This document shows, in pieces, positions 36,106 to 45,247 of a stretch of 64,000 bases of DNA. Below the pieces are notes generated by a model, which searched no databases, had not been told where the DNA came from, and saw only the letters and a list, made by a program, of their open reading frames with translations. The first letter of the stretch is position 1, and each line of letters begins with the position of its first letter. The DNA is from an uncultured Synechococcus sp. (GTDB taxonomy: Bacteria; Cyanobacteriota; Cyanobacteriia; PCC-6307; Cyanobiaceae), in the NCBI GenBank assembly GCA_949373155.1, contig CASICK010000005.1:1-64000 (forward strand), in the 5' to 3' direction. The position numbers were made by a program, and so were the translations under genes.

Positions 36106-37221
36106 TCAGGATTCAGGGGCATCCGTCTTCAAATCCGCACTGCGACCACGAAGGGTGCTTGGACCCAAAGGATGCTCTGCATGTGGGTAGGGATGATGGC
36201 CGTGGTCGTGGGAATGATCGTGCCCGTGGTCTCCATGTGTGTGAGGCTCATGCCCACCCCCCAGTGGAATTGGCACGCCATCGGGCTGACAGGCCCCGGT
36301 GCATTCGAGCTCACACAGATCACAGCCAGCGGTCAATCCCTCCACATGGTGATGGTGACTGGCCTGGGCTAGGCCCACCTCAGTTTCAAAACCCAACACC
36401 TGTGCTCTGTATTTACAGAGCGAACAATTCATCGCTGTCTCACCACCAAGCACTTCATCCACCCGCTCTACAAACGTGTCTTGCACCCTTGCGTGGTCTC
36501 CGAGATAGGAGGCATGCAGAAATTCCACCTCGGGGTGATCGTTTGCGACCCGTTCACTGTGCTGGCGGATCCTCGTCACAAGAACACCAGAAAACAGAAA
36601 ATAGGGAAACACGATGATGCGCTTAAAACCAAGGCGCACCACATGCCGCAGCCCTGGCTCCACCAGCGGGAAGGTCACACCGGAATACACGGTTTCGCCC
36701 CAGCCGAAGCCAAAACCTTCCACCAGCATTCGCGCAACCTTCGCAACGTTGGAATTGGCATCGGGATCCGATGACCCCCGTCCAACAACCACCAACATGG
36801 TTTCGGATAAGGGAACGTCTGAATTAGCGTCCAACGCCTCTTGAATCCGAGCGCCAGCCGCTGCAATCATCAATCGATCAACACCGAGTTCTCGGCCGTA
36901 ATCGATCTCCAAGCCCGTTTCAGCGCTGTAGGTGTTCAGCACCGAAGGAATGTCGTTTTTGGCATGGCCTGCCGCAAACAACATTGCCGGAATCGCCAGC
37001 ACCCGCTCTACTCCTTGCTCTCTTAAGCGATCCAAACCATCCCTAAGGATTGGATTGGCAAATTCCAAAAACCCATGTTCAACAGGAATCGGATGCATGC
37101 GCCGGCGCAGACCGATCGCGAGACGCTCAAACTCCTCAACCGCTAAGCGATTCCTGCTGCCATGGCCGCAAATCAAAACGCCATAGGACGATGGTTGTGG
37201 CGCACTCGGATCTGAACTCAC
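36106..37221 (-). CDS. cbiX: CbiX-type sirohydrochlorin chelatase with His-rich, Cys-rich tail
   Basis: CbiX inserts cobalt (or another metal) into sirohydrochlorin on the way to cobalamin or siroheme. 371 residues with two chelatase repeats: LICGHGSRNRLAVEEFERLA and IPAMLFAAGHAKNDIP in the first, VVVGRGSSDPDANSNVAKV and FPYFLFSGVLVTRI in the second. A C-terminal extension has MNCSLC, matching the M-x-C-x-x-C iron-sulfur motif described for CbiX-L of Bacillus, then HHHH, a cluster CDLCELECTGAC and a long His/Asp/Gly run. The His-rich region probably stores or delivers metal. It is divergent from the FAD oxidoreductase gene. Confidence 0.9.
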   Translation of the reverse strand: MSSDPSAPQPSSYGVLICGHGSRNRLAVEEFERLAIGLRRRMHPIPVEHGFLEFANPILRDGLDRLREQGVERVLAIPAMLFAAGHAKNDIPSVLNTYSAETGLEIDYGRELGVDRLMIAAAGARIQEALDANSDVPLSETMLVVVGRGSSDPDANSNVAKVARMLVEGFGFGWGETVYSGVTFPLVEPGLRHVVRLGFKRIIVFPYFLFSGVLVTRIRQHSERVANDHPEVEFLHASYLGDHARVQDTFVERVDEVLGGETAMNCSLCKYRAQVLGFETEVGLAQASHHHHVEGLTAGCDLCELECTGACQPDGVPIPLGGGHEPHTHGDHGHDHSHDHGHHPYPHAEHPLGPSTLRGRSADLKTDAPES

Positions 37222-37297
37222 TCGGTTCGTTCCACTCCCACGACACTATCCTCGGCGTTGTTGAATTGCGCTGGTTGGTCTTGCCTCGACCATCGGC

Positions 37298-38626
37298 TTG
37301 CTTGGGAGCCACAACGTGACAAAGCACCCTGCGCTTTGGAATCCAATGGCAGACGATTCATACCCGGCGGGTTGGATCTCTGCTGACGCAATCTCTCTTT
37401 CCAACCTGATACGCCAAGGCATCCAGCCAACGCCATTGCTGGTATGTGCAGGGGGTACCAGCAGTCGCTGTGCAGCGGATGGACTTTGGACACTCGACTT
37501 AAGAGCTCGCCATCGCCAGCTGATCATCAGCGAAAAAGGAGATGAGGTGGAGATTGGGGCCGGGCTCAACATGGCCGAGGTTTTAGATGGTCTTCAAACC
37601 CAGGGACGCTCGATCCCCGTTGGCCTTTCCACCGTTCCAGGCTGTGGCTTTGTTTTGACGGGTGGAATTGGTCCACTGAGCCGATCTCAGGGCCTCGCCA
37701 TGGATCACATCGTGGGTCTGCGAGGTGTCTGGGGAAACGGCGACATCTTTGACCTTTCAGCGCCGACCAACCCAGAAAGCACGACAACAGCAACGAGCGC
37801 CAGAACAAACAGTGACAATGAAGAGAAGAAGCATTGGAAAGGACTGCTCGGTGCCGCTCCCTTCCTGGCCGTTGTCACTGCGATCCGGATGCGGACTCAG
37901 AAGCTCACACCCCTAATGATTTGGCGGAGCGTGAGCAGCATTCAGCAACTTGCAATCGCCATTGAGGTGGCTGAACAGTGGACGCACAGCGCCAGCTTGC
38001 AGTGGGCCTGGAACGAAAGAATTGAGCTATTCATCGCTTGTAGCGCTGACGACCCTGCCGCGATAACAGCGGTGCAGTCGCTGAAAACACTGCTTGGCCA
38101 CTGCGTTGAATCCAGCATGACCATCGTGCCTGGCCAACATGCGCAACCCCCATTTGGAGCTTTGGCAACATCCACCGCTGTAAGGGGTCGCAACCACAGC
38201 GAAGTCATCAGCAGGCTCGGTCCAGCCTGGGGCCAACGATTGCCCTCACTCATTGCAGACCTAAATCAACTCATCAGCAAGCGTCCGCACCCTGGATGCC
38301 AAATCAGTGCCCAACAGCTTGGTGGGATGAGTTCTCAGGTTGCCGTGTCACGCACATCCTTCATTCATCGCGATGCAATCTGGAAGCCTTGGATCAACGC
38401 CGTATGGAACCCAAATGACGAAGAAGGACGAAAACGGTCACTGGATTGGCTTTTTCACGCCAACTCCATTCTCACTCAATACTGCCCTGGCGTTCACCTC
38501 GCGCAGATCCATCCACACCTGTCCTGCCATAAGGCAGAACTCAATGATGCCTTTCAAGACTGGCTTCCAGTTCTCACTCAAATGAAGTCACATCATGATC
38601 CTTATGGATTGCTGCCACCGCTCTGA
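37298..38626 (+). CDS. FAD-binding (PCMH-type) oxidoreductase
   Basis: 442 residues. The FAD-binding PCMH domain includes TPLLVCAGGTSSRCAADGLW, VEIGAGLNMAEVLDGLQTQG, STVPGCGFVLTGGIGPLSR (FAD-pyrophosphate region) and GAAPFLAVVTAIRMR. The C-terminal half ends in the usual HHDPYGLLPP segment. Substrate unknown; relatives oxidise hydroxy acids or sugars. An internal ATG at 37346 is an alternative start. It is followed 21 bases later by the SulP gene, so the two may share a transcript. Confidence 0.8.
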   Translation: MLGSHNVTKHPALWNPMADDSYPAGWISADAISLSNLIRQGIQPTPLLVCAGGTSSRCAADGLWTLDLRARHRQLIISEKGDEVEIGAGLNMAEVLDGLQTQGRSIPVGLSTVPGCGFVLTGGIGPLSRSQGLAMDHIVGLRGVWGNGDIFDLSAPTNPESTTTATSARTNSDNEEKKHWKGLLGAAPFLAVVTAIRMRTQKLTPLMIWRSVSSIQQLAIAIEVAEQWTHSASLQWAWNERIELFIACSADDPAAITAVQSLKTLLGHCVESSMTIVPGQHAQPPFGALATSTAVRGRNHSEVISRLGPAWGQRLPSLIADLNQLISKRPHPGCQISAQQLGGMSSQVAVSRTSFIHRDAIWKPWINAVWNPNDEEGRKRSLDWLFHANSILTQYCPGVHLAQIHPHLSCHKAELNDAFQDWLPVLTQMKSHHDPYGLLPPL

Positions 38627-38647
38627 GATACGGTCCCTGAAAAGAAA

Positions 38648-40249
38648 GTGGCACTGACGCCCATGGCTTCCTCTCCCGCAATGGGACTTCAAAACTGGTT
38701 CAGCAATCCGAGACGGGATGTTCTCTCAGGCCTAGTCGTGGCTTTCGCGATGATTCCAGAAGCGATCGCGTTCTCTGGAATTGCAGGCGTGGATCCAAGG
38801 GTTGGATTGTTTGGAGCCTTTTGTCTCTCCATAACGATTGCCTTCGTCGGTGGAAGAACGGCAATGATCACCTCTGCCACAGGATCAACGGCCCTGTTGA
38901 TGACCGGATTGGTGGCGACAGGAAATGCGAGAGGGGAGGGACTAGGGCTGGCCTACTTGATGGCAGCAGGAATTCTCACCGGCGTGTTCCAAATTCTCTG
39001 GGGTTACTTACGCCTGGCTTATCAGATGAGGTTCGTTCCTCTAGGTGTCTTAAGCGGGTTTGTGAATGCTCTTGCTTTATTGATCTTTCAGGCTCAACTT
39101 CCACAATTGGGAATCAATCTTCACTTTGGGGAAGCCGCACACGACCATGTGATGCATGCTCTGAGTGGAGGTCAAATGGCCGTGGTTTGGCCGCTCGTGT
39201 TGCTTGGCCTTGTCATTATTTATGGTCTGCCACGCATCACGCGCGTTCTTCCTTCCCAGCTAATAGCCATCATTGTGATTACAGCCATCAGCATGGGGCT
39301 AACCTCAATATTTCCGGATTTAAATATTCCCAAAGTAGAAGATCTTGGAAAACTCCCCAATGGTCTTCCTATGTTCAACCTTCCCTTTGGCGATGTGAGC
39401 AACCAAAGGGTTCCCTTCAATTTACAGACGTTTGGAATTGTCTTACCAACAGCTTTATCGATCTCATTGGTAGGCTTGATGGAAACATTCCTCACTCAAG
39501 ATATTCTTGACGAGCGAACTGATTCCAATTCAAACAAGAATACTGAAGCAAAAGGTCAGGGAATCGCAAACATCGTGTCCTCCCTATTTGGAGGAATGGC
39601 TGGCTGCGCCTTGGTCGGGCAATCCGTCATGAACATCGATAACGGTGGACGAACACGCCTCTCCACGCTGTCCTCAGGCATCAGCCTCTTGGCAATGATT
39701 TTACTAGCCAGTTCTTGGCTTAAGCAGATCCCCATGGCAGCTCTGGTTGCAGTCATGATTGGAATCGCGGTCAGTACAGCCGACATCTCTGGCTTGCGAA
39801 ATATTCGAAATATCCCCAAAAGTGACACTGCTGTGATGGTGATGACTTTTGCAGTCACCATGCTCACCACTCCCCACAACCTTGCTCTTGGAGTACTAGC
39901 CGGTGTTGCACTTGCAGGTGTGTTATTTAGCCGCAAAGTCGCAAAAGTCATTCGCGTCGAAGCGATCAAAATCAGTGAAGACGAGAGCCGCTATGTGGTC
40001 AGTGGACAATTATTCTTTGTAAGCAAAATTTATTTCCTACAAGGATTTGACATACACGATCATCCAGCCAGAATTACCATTGACATGAGTCAGGCACATA
40101 TTTGGGATCAGAGCGGTGTTGGAGCACTCAATCAACTCATTCGCAAGCTCAGACTTGGTGGATCTGTCGTGAATGTTGAAGGCTTAAACAAAGAAAGTCT
40201 GAACCTCTTTGAGCGGATCGGGAGCCAACCTGAAGGAGGTCATGGTTGA
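38648..40249 (+). CDS. SulP-family anion transporter with STAS domain
   Basis: 533 residues: about 11 membrane helices and a C-terminal STAS domain (about 440-525, [20 protein letters not shown]). Landmarks include [33 protein letters not shown] and [21 protein letters not shown] region (here [13 protein letters not shown]). SulP proteins carry sulfate, bicarbonate or other anions; it is not obviously the bicarbonate carrier BicA, so no symbol is given. The start is a GTG (38648); ATG 38663-38672 are alternatives. It follows the FAD oxidoreductase gene. Confidence 0.88.
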   Translation: MALTPMASSPAMGLQNWFSNPRRDVLSGLVVAFAMIPEAIAFSGIAGVDPRVGLFGAFCLSITIAFVGGRTAMITSATGSTALLMTGLVATGNARGEGLGLAYLMAAGILTGVFQILWGYLRLAYQMRFVPLGVLSGFVNALALLIFQAQLPQLGINLHFGEAAHDHVMHALSGGQMAVVWPLVLLGLVIIYGLPRITRVLPSQLIAIIVITAISMGLTSIFPDLNIPKVEDLGKLPNGLPMFNLPFGDVSNQRVPFNLQTFGIVLPTALSISLVGLMETFLTQDILDERTDSNSNKNTEAKGQGIANIVSSLFGGMAGCALVGQSVMNIDNGGRTRLSTLSSGISLLAMILLASSWLKQIPMAALVAVMIGIAVSTADISGLRNIRNIPKSDTAVMVMTFAVTMLTTPHNLALGVLAGVALAGVLFSRKVAKVIRVEAIKISEDESRYVVSGQLFFVSKIYFLQGFDIHDHPARITIDMSQAHIWDQSGVGALNQLIRKLRLGGSVVNVEGLNKESLNLFERIGSQPEGGHG

Positions 40250-40268
40250 TCGTGAATCAACTTGATGA

Positions 40269-40589
40269 CTAGTCCTTGTTGTAGAGAAGTGCCAAACAAG
40301 CCGTCATATCATTCCGCATGCCGTCAAGACGATTGCTGATCTCGACATCATGCGGATTTAACTCGACATAACGAACTGTTACATCGTTACCGATGCTCAT
40401 AATGAGACAGAGAGTCTGCAAATCATTCGTTTCAACAGCCCTAATTCGTGCCCCTTCAAGCATTACTTTAAGAAGCGACATTTTATTATGGTAAGCCTGT
40501 TGATCTGTCTCTTCCCAAGCCAATGAGGGGGGGACCATTCCAAATAAAATGAGAGCTGAAAAAAGGACAGATCCCACAAGAGTTCGCAT
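40269..40589 (-). CDS. Small secreted hypothetical protein
   Basis: About 106 residues from ATG 40589. An N-terminal signal peptide (MRTLVGSVLFSALILFGMVP, cut near SLAWEE) is followed by a helical mature domain with two cysteines (LQTLCLIMSIG and MTACLALLYNKD) that could form a disulfide. No family recognised. It is convergent with the SulP gene and divergent from the amino-acid binding protein gene. Confidence 0.65.
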   Translation of the reverse strand: MRTLVGSVLFSALILFGMVPPSLAWEETDQQAYHNKMSLLKVMLEGARIRAVETNDLQTLCLIMSIGNDVTVRYVELNPHDVEISNRLDGMRNDMTACLALLYNKD

Positions 40590-40703
40590 CAACGAGCCGT
40601 TCACGAACACTTTTGAAAGCTAAGCCAGTTCTCCGGGTTGACAAGAACGATCAGCCCTGACGAACCAGCTCTGACACACTTGTTCCCTATCAGAAACAAT
40701 CAG

Positions 40704-41756
40704 ATGAGAGTTCGTCTTCTAGCGCTGCCACTGGTTTCTTTTCTATTTGTTTTGAATTCATGTGCCACGCTTGGCGAAGGCGGCGCCTCGAGACTTGATC
40801 TCATTAAACGGAGGACAGAGCTTCGCTGCGGAGTCAGCGGCAAGATTCCAGGCTTTAGTTTTCTGCAAAGGGATGGATCCTTCGCTGGACTTGATGTGGA
40901 CATCTGTCGAGCCTTTGCGGCAGCGTTTACTGGCAACCCAGATCAGGTGCAATACAGGTCCCTAACCGCTCCAGAACGATTCACAGCACTACGCACAGGA
41001 GAGATTGATCTGCTGTCACGCAACACCACGTTCAACCTCAGCAGAGATGCCGCAGGAGGCAATGGGGTCAGTTTTGCTCCTGTTGTCTTTCATGACGGGC
41101 AAGGGCTCCTGGTCAAGCGCAGCAACGGGATCTTCAATCTCAACAACCTCAAAGGCAAAACCATCTGCGTGGGCTCAGGCACCACGACCGAACAAAACCT
41201 CAACGATGCCTTTCAGGCCAAAGGGATCGACTACAAACCAATCAAGTATCAGGACCTCAATCAAGTCATCGCTGGCTATCTCCAAGGCCGCTGCAGCGCC
41301 ATGACATCCGATCGCTCTCAGCTCGCCGCGGCCAGATCCGGATTCAACAACCCAGCGGAACATGTGATTCTCCCTGAAGTCTTGAGCAAAGAACCCCTTG
41401 CTCCACTGGCAGCAGGTGGTGATCAGCGCCTATCGGACGCCATGCGCTGGGTGATCTATGCATTAATCGCTGCAGAAGAATTAGGAATTACACAAGAAAA
41501 CATCGGAAACAAGCTGGAGGAAGCCCAAAGCCGACCTGAACTCACACAACTAAGGCGTTTTCTTGGCGTAGAAGCTGATTTAGGTCAAAAATTAGGTTTA
41601 AAGAACGATTTCATTGTCAAAGTAATCCAAGCAGTAGGAAATTACGGTGAAATCTATAATCGACATCTCGGCCCTAAGAGTGCCGTTCCGATTCCAAGGG
41701 GGCTCAATAATCTGTACATCAATGGAGGCGTACTGACCTCACCCCCATTCCAATGA
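40704..41756 (+). CDS. Amino-acid ABC transporter, periplasmic binding lipoprotein (AapJ/BztA type)
   Basis: 350 residues. A lipobox (VLNSCATLG, Cys at about 20) follows a signal helix. The mature part is a solute-binding fold: LRCGVSGKIPGFSFLQRDGSFAGLDVDICRA (start of domain), RTGEIDLLSRNTTFNLSRD, KTICVGSGTTTEQNL, and ends AVGNYGEIYNRHLGP, a marker of the general L-amino-acid (Aap/Bzt) group. It feeds the permeases immediately downstream, overlapping the first by four bases. Binds probably polar or acidic amino acids; specificity is inference. Confidence 0.9.
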   Translation: MRVRLLALPLVSFLFVLNSCATLGEGGASRLDLIKRRTELRCGVSGKIPGFSFLQRDGSFAGLDVDICRAFAAAFTGNPDQVQYRSLTAPERFTALRTGEIDLLSRNTTFNLSRDAAGGNGVSFAPVVFHDGQGLLVKRSNGIFNLNNLKGKTICVGSGTTTEQNLNDAFQAKGIDYKPIKYQDLNQVIAGYLQGRCSAMTSDRSQLAAARSGFNNPAEHVILPEVLSKEPLAPLAAGGDQRLSDAMRWVIYALIAAEELGITQENIGNKLEEAQSRPELTQLRRFLGVEADLGQKLGLKNDFIVKVIQAVGNYGEIYNRHLGPKSAVPIPRGLNNLYINGGVLTSPPFQ

Positions 41757-42652
41757 ATTATTCAAAACGCTTGTGGTGGCAGGTCATCATCGTGCTTGTG
41801 CTCCTCACCGTGATGGGGATTCTGATCAATAATCTTGCAGTCAATCTCATAAGAACGGGTTTAGGCCTCAGTTTTGATTGGCTGTGGCGACCCGCAGGTT
41901 TCGCGCTCAGTGAGCACCCCCTTCCTTATCAGCCTTCAGACAGCACAGCCTGGGCCCTGCTGATGGGATGGCTCAACAGCTTGCGCGTAATCGTTGCAGG
42001 GATTGTGCTTGCAACTGTCCTAGGCGTGACCACCGGTGCTGCTCGCCGCAGCCTGAATCCGTTACTGCGGCAATTAGCAGCTCTCTATGTGGGATTCATT
42101 CGTCAGATTCCTCTTTTATTGCAGCTTCTGTTTTGGTACTTCGTTGCCTTCCTCGGACTTCCTTCAGAGCCATTCGCACCACTTGGAGCGTTAATCCTCC
42201 TGTCCAATCAAGGCATCAGCTTTCTTGGAGTCACTCTCAGTGTGGAGTTTGCAGCTGTCCTCCTCGGACTCAGCGTGTTTACAGGAGCGTCCATTGCCGA
42301 GGTGGTTCGCGGTGGCCTCGATTCAGTACCGCGCGGCCAGTGGGAAGCCTTCCGCAGTCTTGGCATGACAGAGGGCCTTGGCTTACGCCGAATCGTGCTG
42401 CCCCAAGCTCTCCCAGCAATCCTGCCAGCACTTAGCAGTCAATATTTGAACCTGGCAAAAAACAGCACCCTGGCGATTGCCGTGGGCTATGCCGATCTCT
42501 ACGCGGTGAGTGACACAACTATCACCCAAACGGGACGAGCGATTGAAGGATTTTTACTGCTTTTGCTGAGCTTTCTACTGTTGAATTTGCTTATTAATGG
42601 AGGAATGCAGCTCCTAAACCGAGCTGTTTTAAGAAGCCAGCACCATCATTAA
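41753..42652 (+). CDS. Amino-acid ABC transporter permease 1 (AapQ/BztB type)
   Basis: 299 residues with about six to eight helices and the HisM-type permease motif EVVRGGLDSVPRGQWEAFRSLG (EAA loop) followed by LPAILPALSSQYLNLAKNS. The long N-terminal extension before the transport domain (about 1-70) is typical of AapQ. Its ATG overlaps the binding-protein stop (ATGA). It works as a heterodimer with the second permease downstream, from which it is separated by a DUF308 gene. Confidence 0.9.
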   Translation: MNYSKRLWWQVIIVLVLLTVMGILINNLAVNLIRTGLGLSFDWLWRPAGFALSEHPLPYQPSDSTAWALLMGWLNSLRVIVAGIVLATVLGVTTGAARRSLNPLLRQLAALYVGFIRQIPLLLQLLFWYFVAFLGLPSEPFAPLGALILLSNQGISFLGVTLSVEFAAVLLGLSVFTGASIAEVVRGGLDSVPRGQWEAFRSLGMTEGLGLRRIVLPQALPAILPALSSQYLNLAKNSTLAIAVGYADLYAVSDTTITQTGRAIEGFLLLLLSFLLLNLLINGGMQLLNRAVLRSQHHH

Positions 42653-42677
42653 ACTGAAGAGATAACAGTTCGCTTTT

Positions 42678-43181
42678 ATGGTTACTCGCCGCATTGCTGC
42701 AGTCTTTTTGATTGTTGCGTCTATTGCAGCCATTTTGCTGCCCTTCGTATCAGCAACCCTCCTCACCATTGGATTAGGCGGGATTGTGTTCGTAGCTGGG
42801 CTCAATCAACTTCTTCGGATTGGAGATATTCCAAACAATCAAGGGAAGCTCTTTAAAGCCCTCTCAGGCCTGCTTTACATCGGTGGTGCTGTCTTCATTC
42901 TGATCGACCCGATCGACAGTGAAATCAGCCTCACATTGTTTGCTGGTGTCCTCTTGCTTGTTGAAGGGTTGATGGAATTAGCAACAGGAGCAAGTTCCAA
43001 TGCACCAGCTCGCGGTCTTGTAGTAGTGGATGGAATTGTGACTGCCGTCCTTGGATTGCTCTTGGTGATCGAATGGCCCTCTGACAGCCTTTGGGCTTTG
43101 GGGACCATCTTTGGAGTGTCTCTTTTCCTATCCGCCTTGAACTTGCTCAAGCCCACGGATGCTCCACCAGCCTCCAGCTAA
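42678..43181 (+). CDS. HdeD/DUF308-type membrane protein inserted in the amino-acid ABC operon
   Basis: 167 residues and about six hydrophobic helices spaced in pairs: MVTRRIAAVFLIVASIAAILL, LLTIGLGGIVFVAGLNQLL, GLLYIGGAVFILIDPID, LFAGVLLLVEGLMELATGA, VVVDGIVTAVLGLLLVIEWP and TIFGVSLFLSALNLL. The duplicated small-residue helix pattern fits DUF308 (HdeD-like). It sits between the two permease genes with gaps of 25 bases before it and an overlapping TAATG after it, so it is translated with the transporter. A role in the transporter is only suggested by position. Confidence 0.7.
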   Translation: MVTRRIAAVFLIVASIAAILLPFVSATLLTIGLGGIVFVAGLNQLLRIGDIPNNQGKLFKALSGLLYIGGAVFILIDPIDSEISLTLFAGVLLLVEGLMELATGASSNAPARGLVVVDGIVTAVLGLLLVIEWPSDSLWALGTIFGVSLFLSALNLLKPTDAPPASS

Positions 43182-44209
43182 TGGCAAGCCAATTCAAACC
43201 TCGGCAACAGACCTATCGGCGTTGGCGACAAAAACCAATTGAGGCTGCGTTTAGCGTTCTCATCCTCGGGTTGATTCTTTGGGCTCTCTGGTCAACGGGA
43301 TCCTGGCTGATCACCGGGGCTGATTGGCGGGTGGTCACCCACAACCTTCCGCTGTACGCCTTTGGCAGCTATCCCGCTGATCAACGCTGGAGGCCTTTGC
43401 TTTGGATTGCCACTCTCCTGCTGCTAACGATCACCACATTGGGCAGTGATCACTTACCGCTACCACTGAAGCGCCTTCAACTTTTGCTTCCCTGGGCCTG
43501 GATCTTGATGGTGCCCACAGGAGTTGTTTTGCTTGCTGGATCGGCCACCCTCCAAGCCGTGCCATCTCGCGCCTGGGGGGGGCTCACCCTCACATTGCTG
43601 CTGACGACAGCGAGTGGGTTTTTAGCCCTGCCCATGGGGGTAGGCCTTGCGATCGGTAGAACATCTGATTTGGGCTTGGTGGCGATGCTTTGCCGCGTCT
43701 ATATCGACCTCATGCGTGCCGTCCCTCTTATTGCAGTGCTGTTCTTCGGGCAATTGCTCCTTCCGCTCTTCCTCCCTGTTGAGATCGAAATCAACAGAGT
43801 ATTGAGAGCTGTCATGGCTTTTGCACTGTTTGCAGCGGCATATATCGCAGAAGATGTGCGCGGAGGACTGCAGTCCATCCCACCCACTCAAGCGGAGGCA
43901 GCCGCGGCCCTCGGCCTCAATTCATCTCTCACCATGAGACTGATCATTCTTCCCCAGGCATTGAGAATTGCTGTGCCGGCCTTAACCAACCAAGCGATCG
44001 GCTTGCTTCAAAACACAAGCTTGATGGCCATTCTCGGATTGATAGAACTGCTAGGAATCAGCAGAAGCTTGCTCGCAAACCCTGAATACATTGGCCGTCA
44101 TCTTGAGGTTTATGTCTGGCTCGCCGGTGTGTATTGGTTGCTCTGTTCAGGGATGGCCCTCATAGCGAAGCGAATTGAACGTCAAGGCCGCTTATCCACG
44201 AGCTCCTAA
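43181..44209 (+). CDS. Amino-acid ABC transporter permease 2 (AapM/BztC type)
   Basis: 342 residues. The EAA-type motif is in the second half: [23 protein letters not shown] and [23 protein letters not shown]. An N-terminal extension of about 100 residues with two helices precedes the transport domain ([21 protein letters not shown] onward), the normal AapM layout. The ATG at 43181 shares bases with the DUF308 stop; a longer frame from 43091 lies inside that gene. The ATPase gene follows after 25 bases. Confidence 0.9.
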   Translation: MASQFKPRQQTYRRWRQKPIEAAFSVLILGLILWALWSTGSWLITGADWRVVTHNLPLYAFGSYPADQRWRPLLWIATLLLLTITTLGSDHLPLPLKRLQLLLPWAWILMVPTGVVLLAGSATLQAVPSRAWGGLTLTLLLTTASGFLALPMGVGLAIGRTSDLGLVAMLCRVYIDLMRAVPLIAVLFFGQLLLPLFLPVEIEINRVLRAVMAFALFAAAYIAEDVRGGLQSIPPTQAEAAAALGLNSSLTMRLIILPQALRIAVPALTNQAIGLLQNTSLMAILGLIELLGISRSLLANPEYIGRHLEVYVWLAGVYWLLCSGMALIAKRIERQGRLSTSS

Positions 44210-44234
44210 GACCTCACGTACCTCCACAACACCT

Positions 44235-44978
44235 ATGTCCATCGCCATTCACGCGCAGTTCGTCAGCAAGTCCTACTCCGACGATCATCGCGCTCTTGAT
44301 GAGGTGAATCTCAGCGTCAACCTTGGCGAAGTTCTTGTGGTCATGGGGCCGTCTGGTTCAGGGAAAAGCACCTTGATCCGCACCTTCAATGGCTTGGAAA
44401 GCATTGATGAAGGTCAGTTGGAAATCGTAGGGATTCCGCTGGATTCCAACCATGACGAACGACAGATCAAGCGAATCCGGCGCAGGGTTGGAATGGTCTT
44501 TCAACAGTTCAATTTGTTTCCCCACCTCTCCATCCTCGATAACATCACGCTGGCGCCAATCCGCGTCAAAAAAACGAAGAAGAAAGAGGCGGAGCTCAGA
44601 GCAATGTCGCTCCTGAGCCAAATGGGGATTGCTGATCAGGCCATGAAGCGTCCTGCCCAGCTCAGTGGGGGGCAACAACAACGCGTAGCGATCGCCAGAG
44701 CCTTAGCGATGGATCCAGAGGTGATGCTGTTCGACGAACCAACCAGTGCTCTCGATCCAGAACGCGTCAAGGAAGTTCTCGATGCCATGCGCACGCTGGC
44801 CTCAGCAGGAATGACCATGGTGGTCGTCACGCATGAACTGGGATTTGCCCGTGAGGTAGCCGACCGGGTGTTGTTTATGGACGCAGGAAAAGTGGTGGAA
44901 CTTTCAAACGCAAAGACATTTTTTAGTCATGCAAAAGAAGAGCGCAGCAGGCGCTTCCTCAATCAAATGACCAACTGA
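44235..44978 (+). CDS. Amino-acid ABC transporter ATPase (AapP/BztD type)
   Basis: 247 residues with Walker A (GPSGSGKST), Q-loop ([20 protein letters not shown]), signature ([15 protein letters not shown]), Walker B ([15 protein letters not shown]) and H-loop ([16 protein letters not shown]). This is the polar amino-acid uptake ATPase subgroup. The start at 44235 gives the normal N-terminus. It ends the transporter operon and overlaps the convergent small gene by 16 bases. Confidence 0.95.
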   Translation: MSIAIHAQFVSKSYSDDHRALDEVNLSVNLGEVLVVMGPSGSGKSTLIRTFNGLESIDEGQLEIVGIPLDSNHDERQIKRIRRRVGMVFQQFNLFPHLSILDNITLAPIRVKKTKKKEAELRAMSLLSQMGIADQAMKRPAQLSGGQQQRVAIARALAMDPEVMLFDEPTSALDPERVKEVLDAMRTLASAGMTMVVVTHELGFAREVADRVLFMDAGKVVELSNAKTFFSHAKEERSRRFLNQMTN

Positions 44979-45214
44979 CAACGGCCATCCAACTGGTGCA
45001 GGGCCCGCTCAGCAGCTACCAGCTCCCTTTCGGTTTGTAGCCAGGTTTCATTGCCAACAGGAAGGCTATGAATTTGCTCAGCCAACCGATCCTGCAAGCG
45101 CTCACGCTGAGCTTGCAAGGCTTCACTGAGCTGTACCACTCTCTGGGGGATGGAACAGAAAGGAGCCGAAACAGCCACGGAGCACCTGTCGTAGGACAGC
45201 TGTGACTTTGGCAC
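44963..45214 (-). CDS. Small coiled-coil hypothetical protein
   Basis: 83 residues, the C-terminal two thirds strongly helical with heptad character ([40 protein letters not shown]). The start is probably a GTG at 45214. No family is recognised. It is convergent with the ATPase gene and divergent from the AEC carrier. Likely real because of its helical periodicity, but the exact start is uncertain. Confidence 0.45.
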   Translation of the reverse strand: MPKSQLSYDRCSVAVSAPFCSIPQRVVQLSEALQAQRERLQDRLAEQIHSLPVGNETWLQTERELVAAERALHQLDGRCQLVI

Positions 45215-45247
45215 ATCGTCGCGAATGTTCCTAATCTGAACTGAGAT

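Noticed and set aside
35898..36122. 74-codon minus-strand frame after the CbiX gene
   Set aside because: No recognisable motif, it overlaps the CbiX stop and lies among other competing frames, so a chance frame is more likely.
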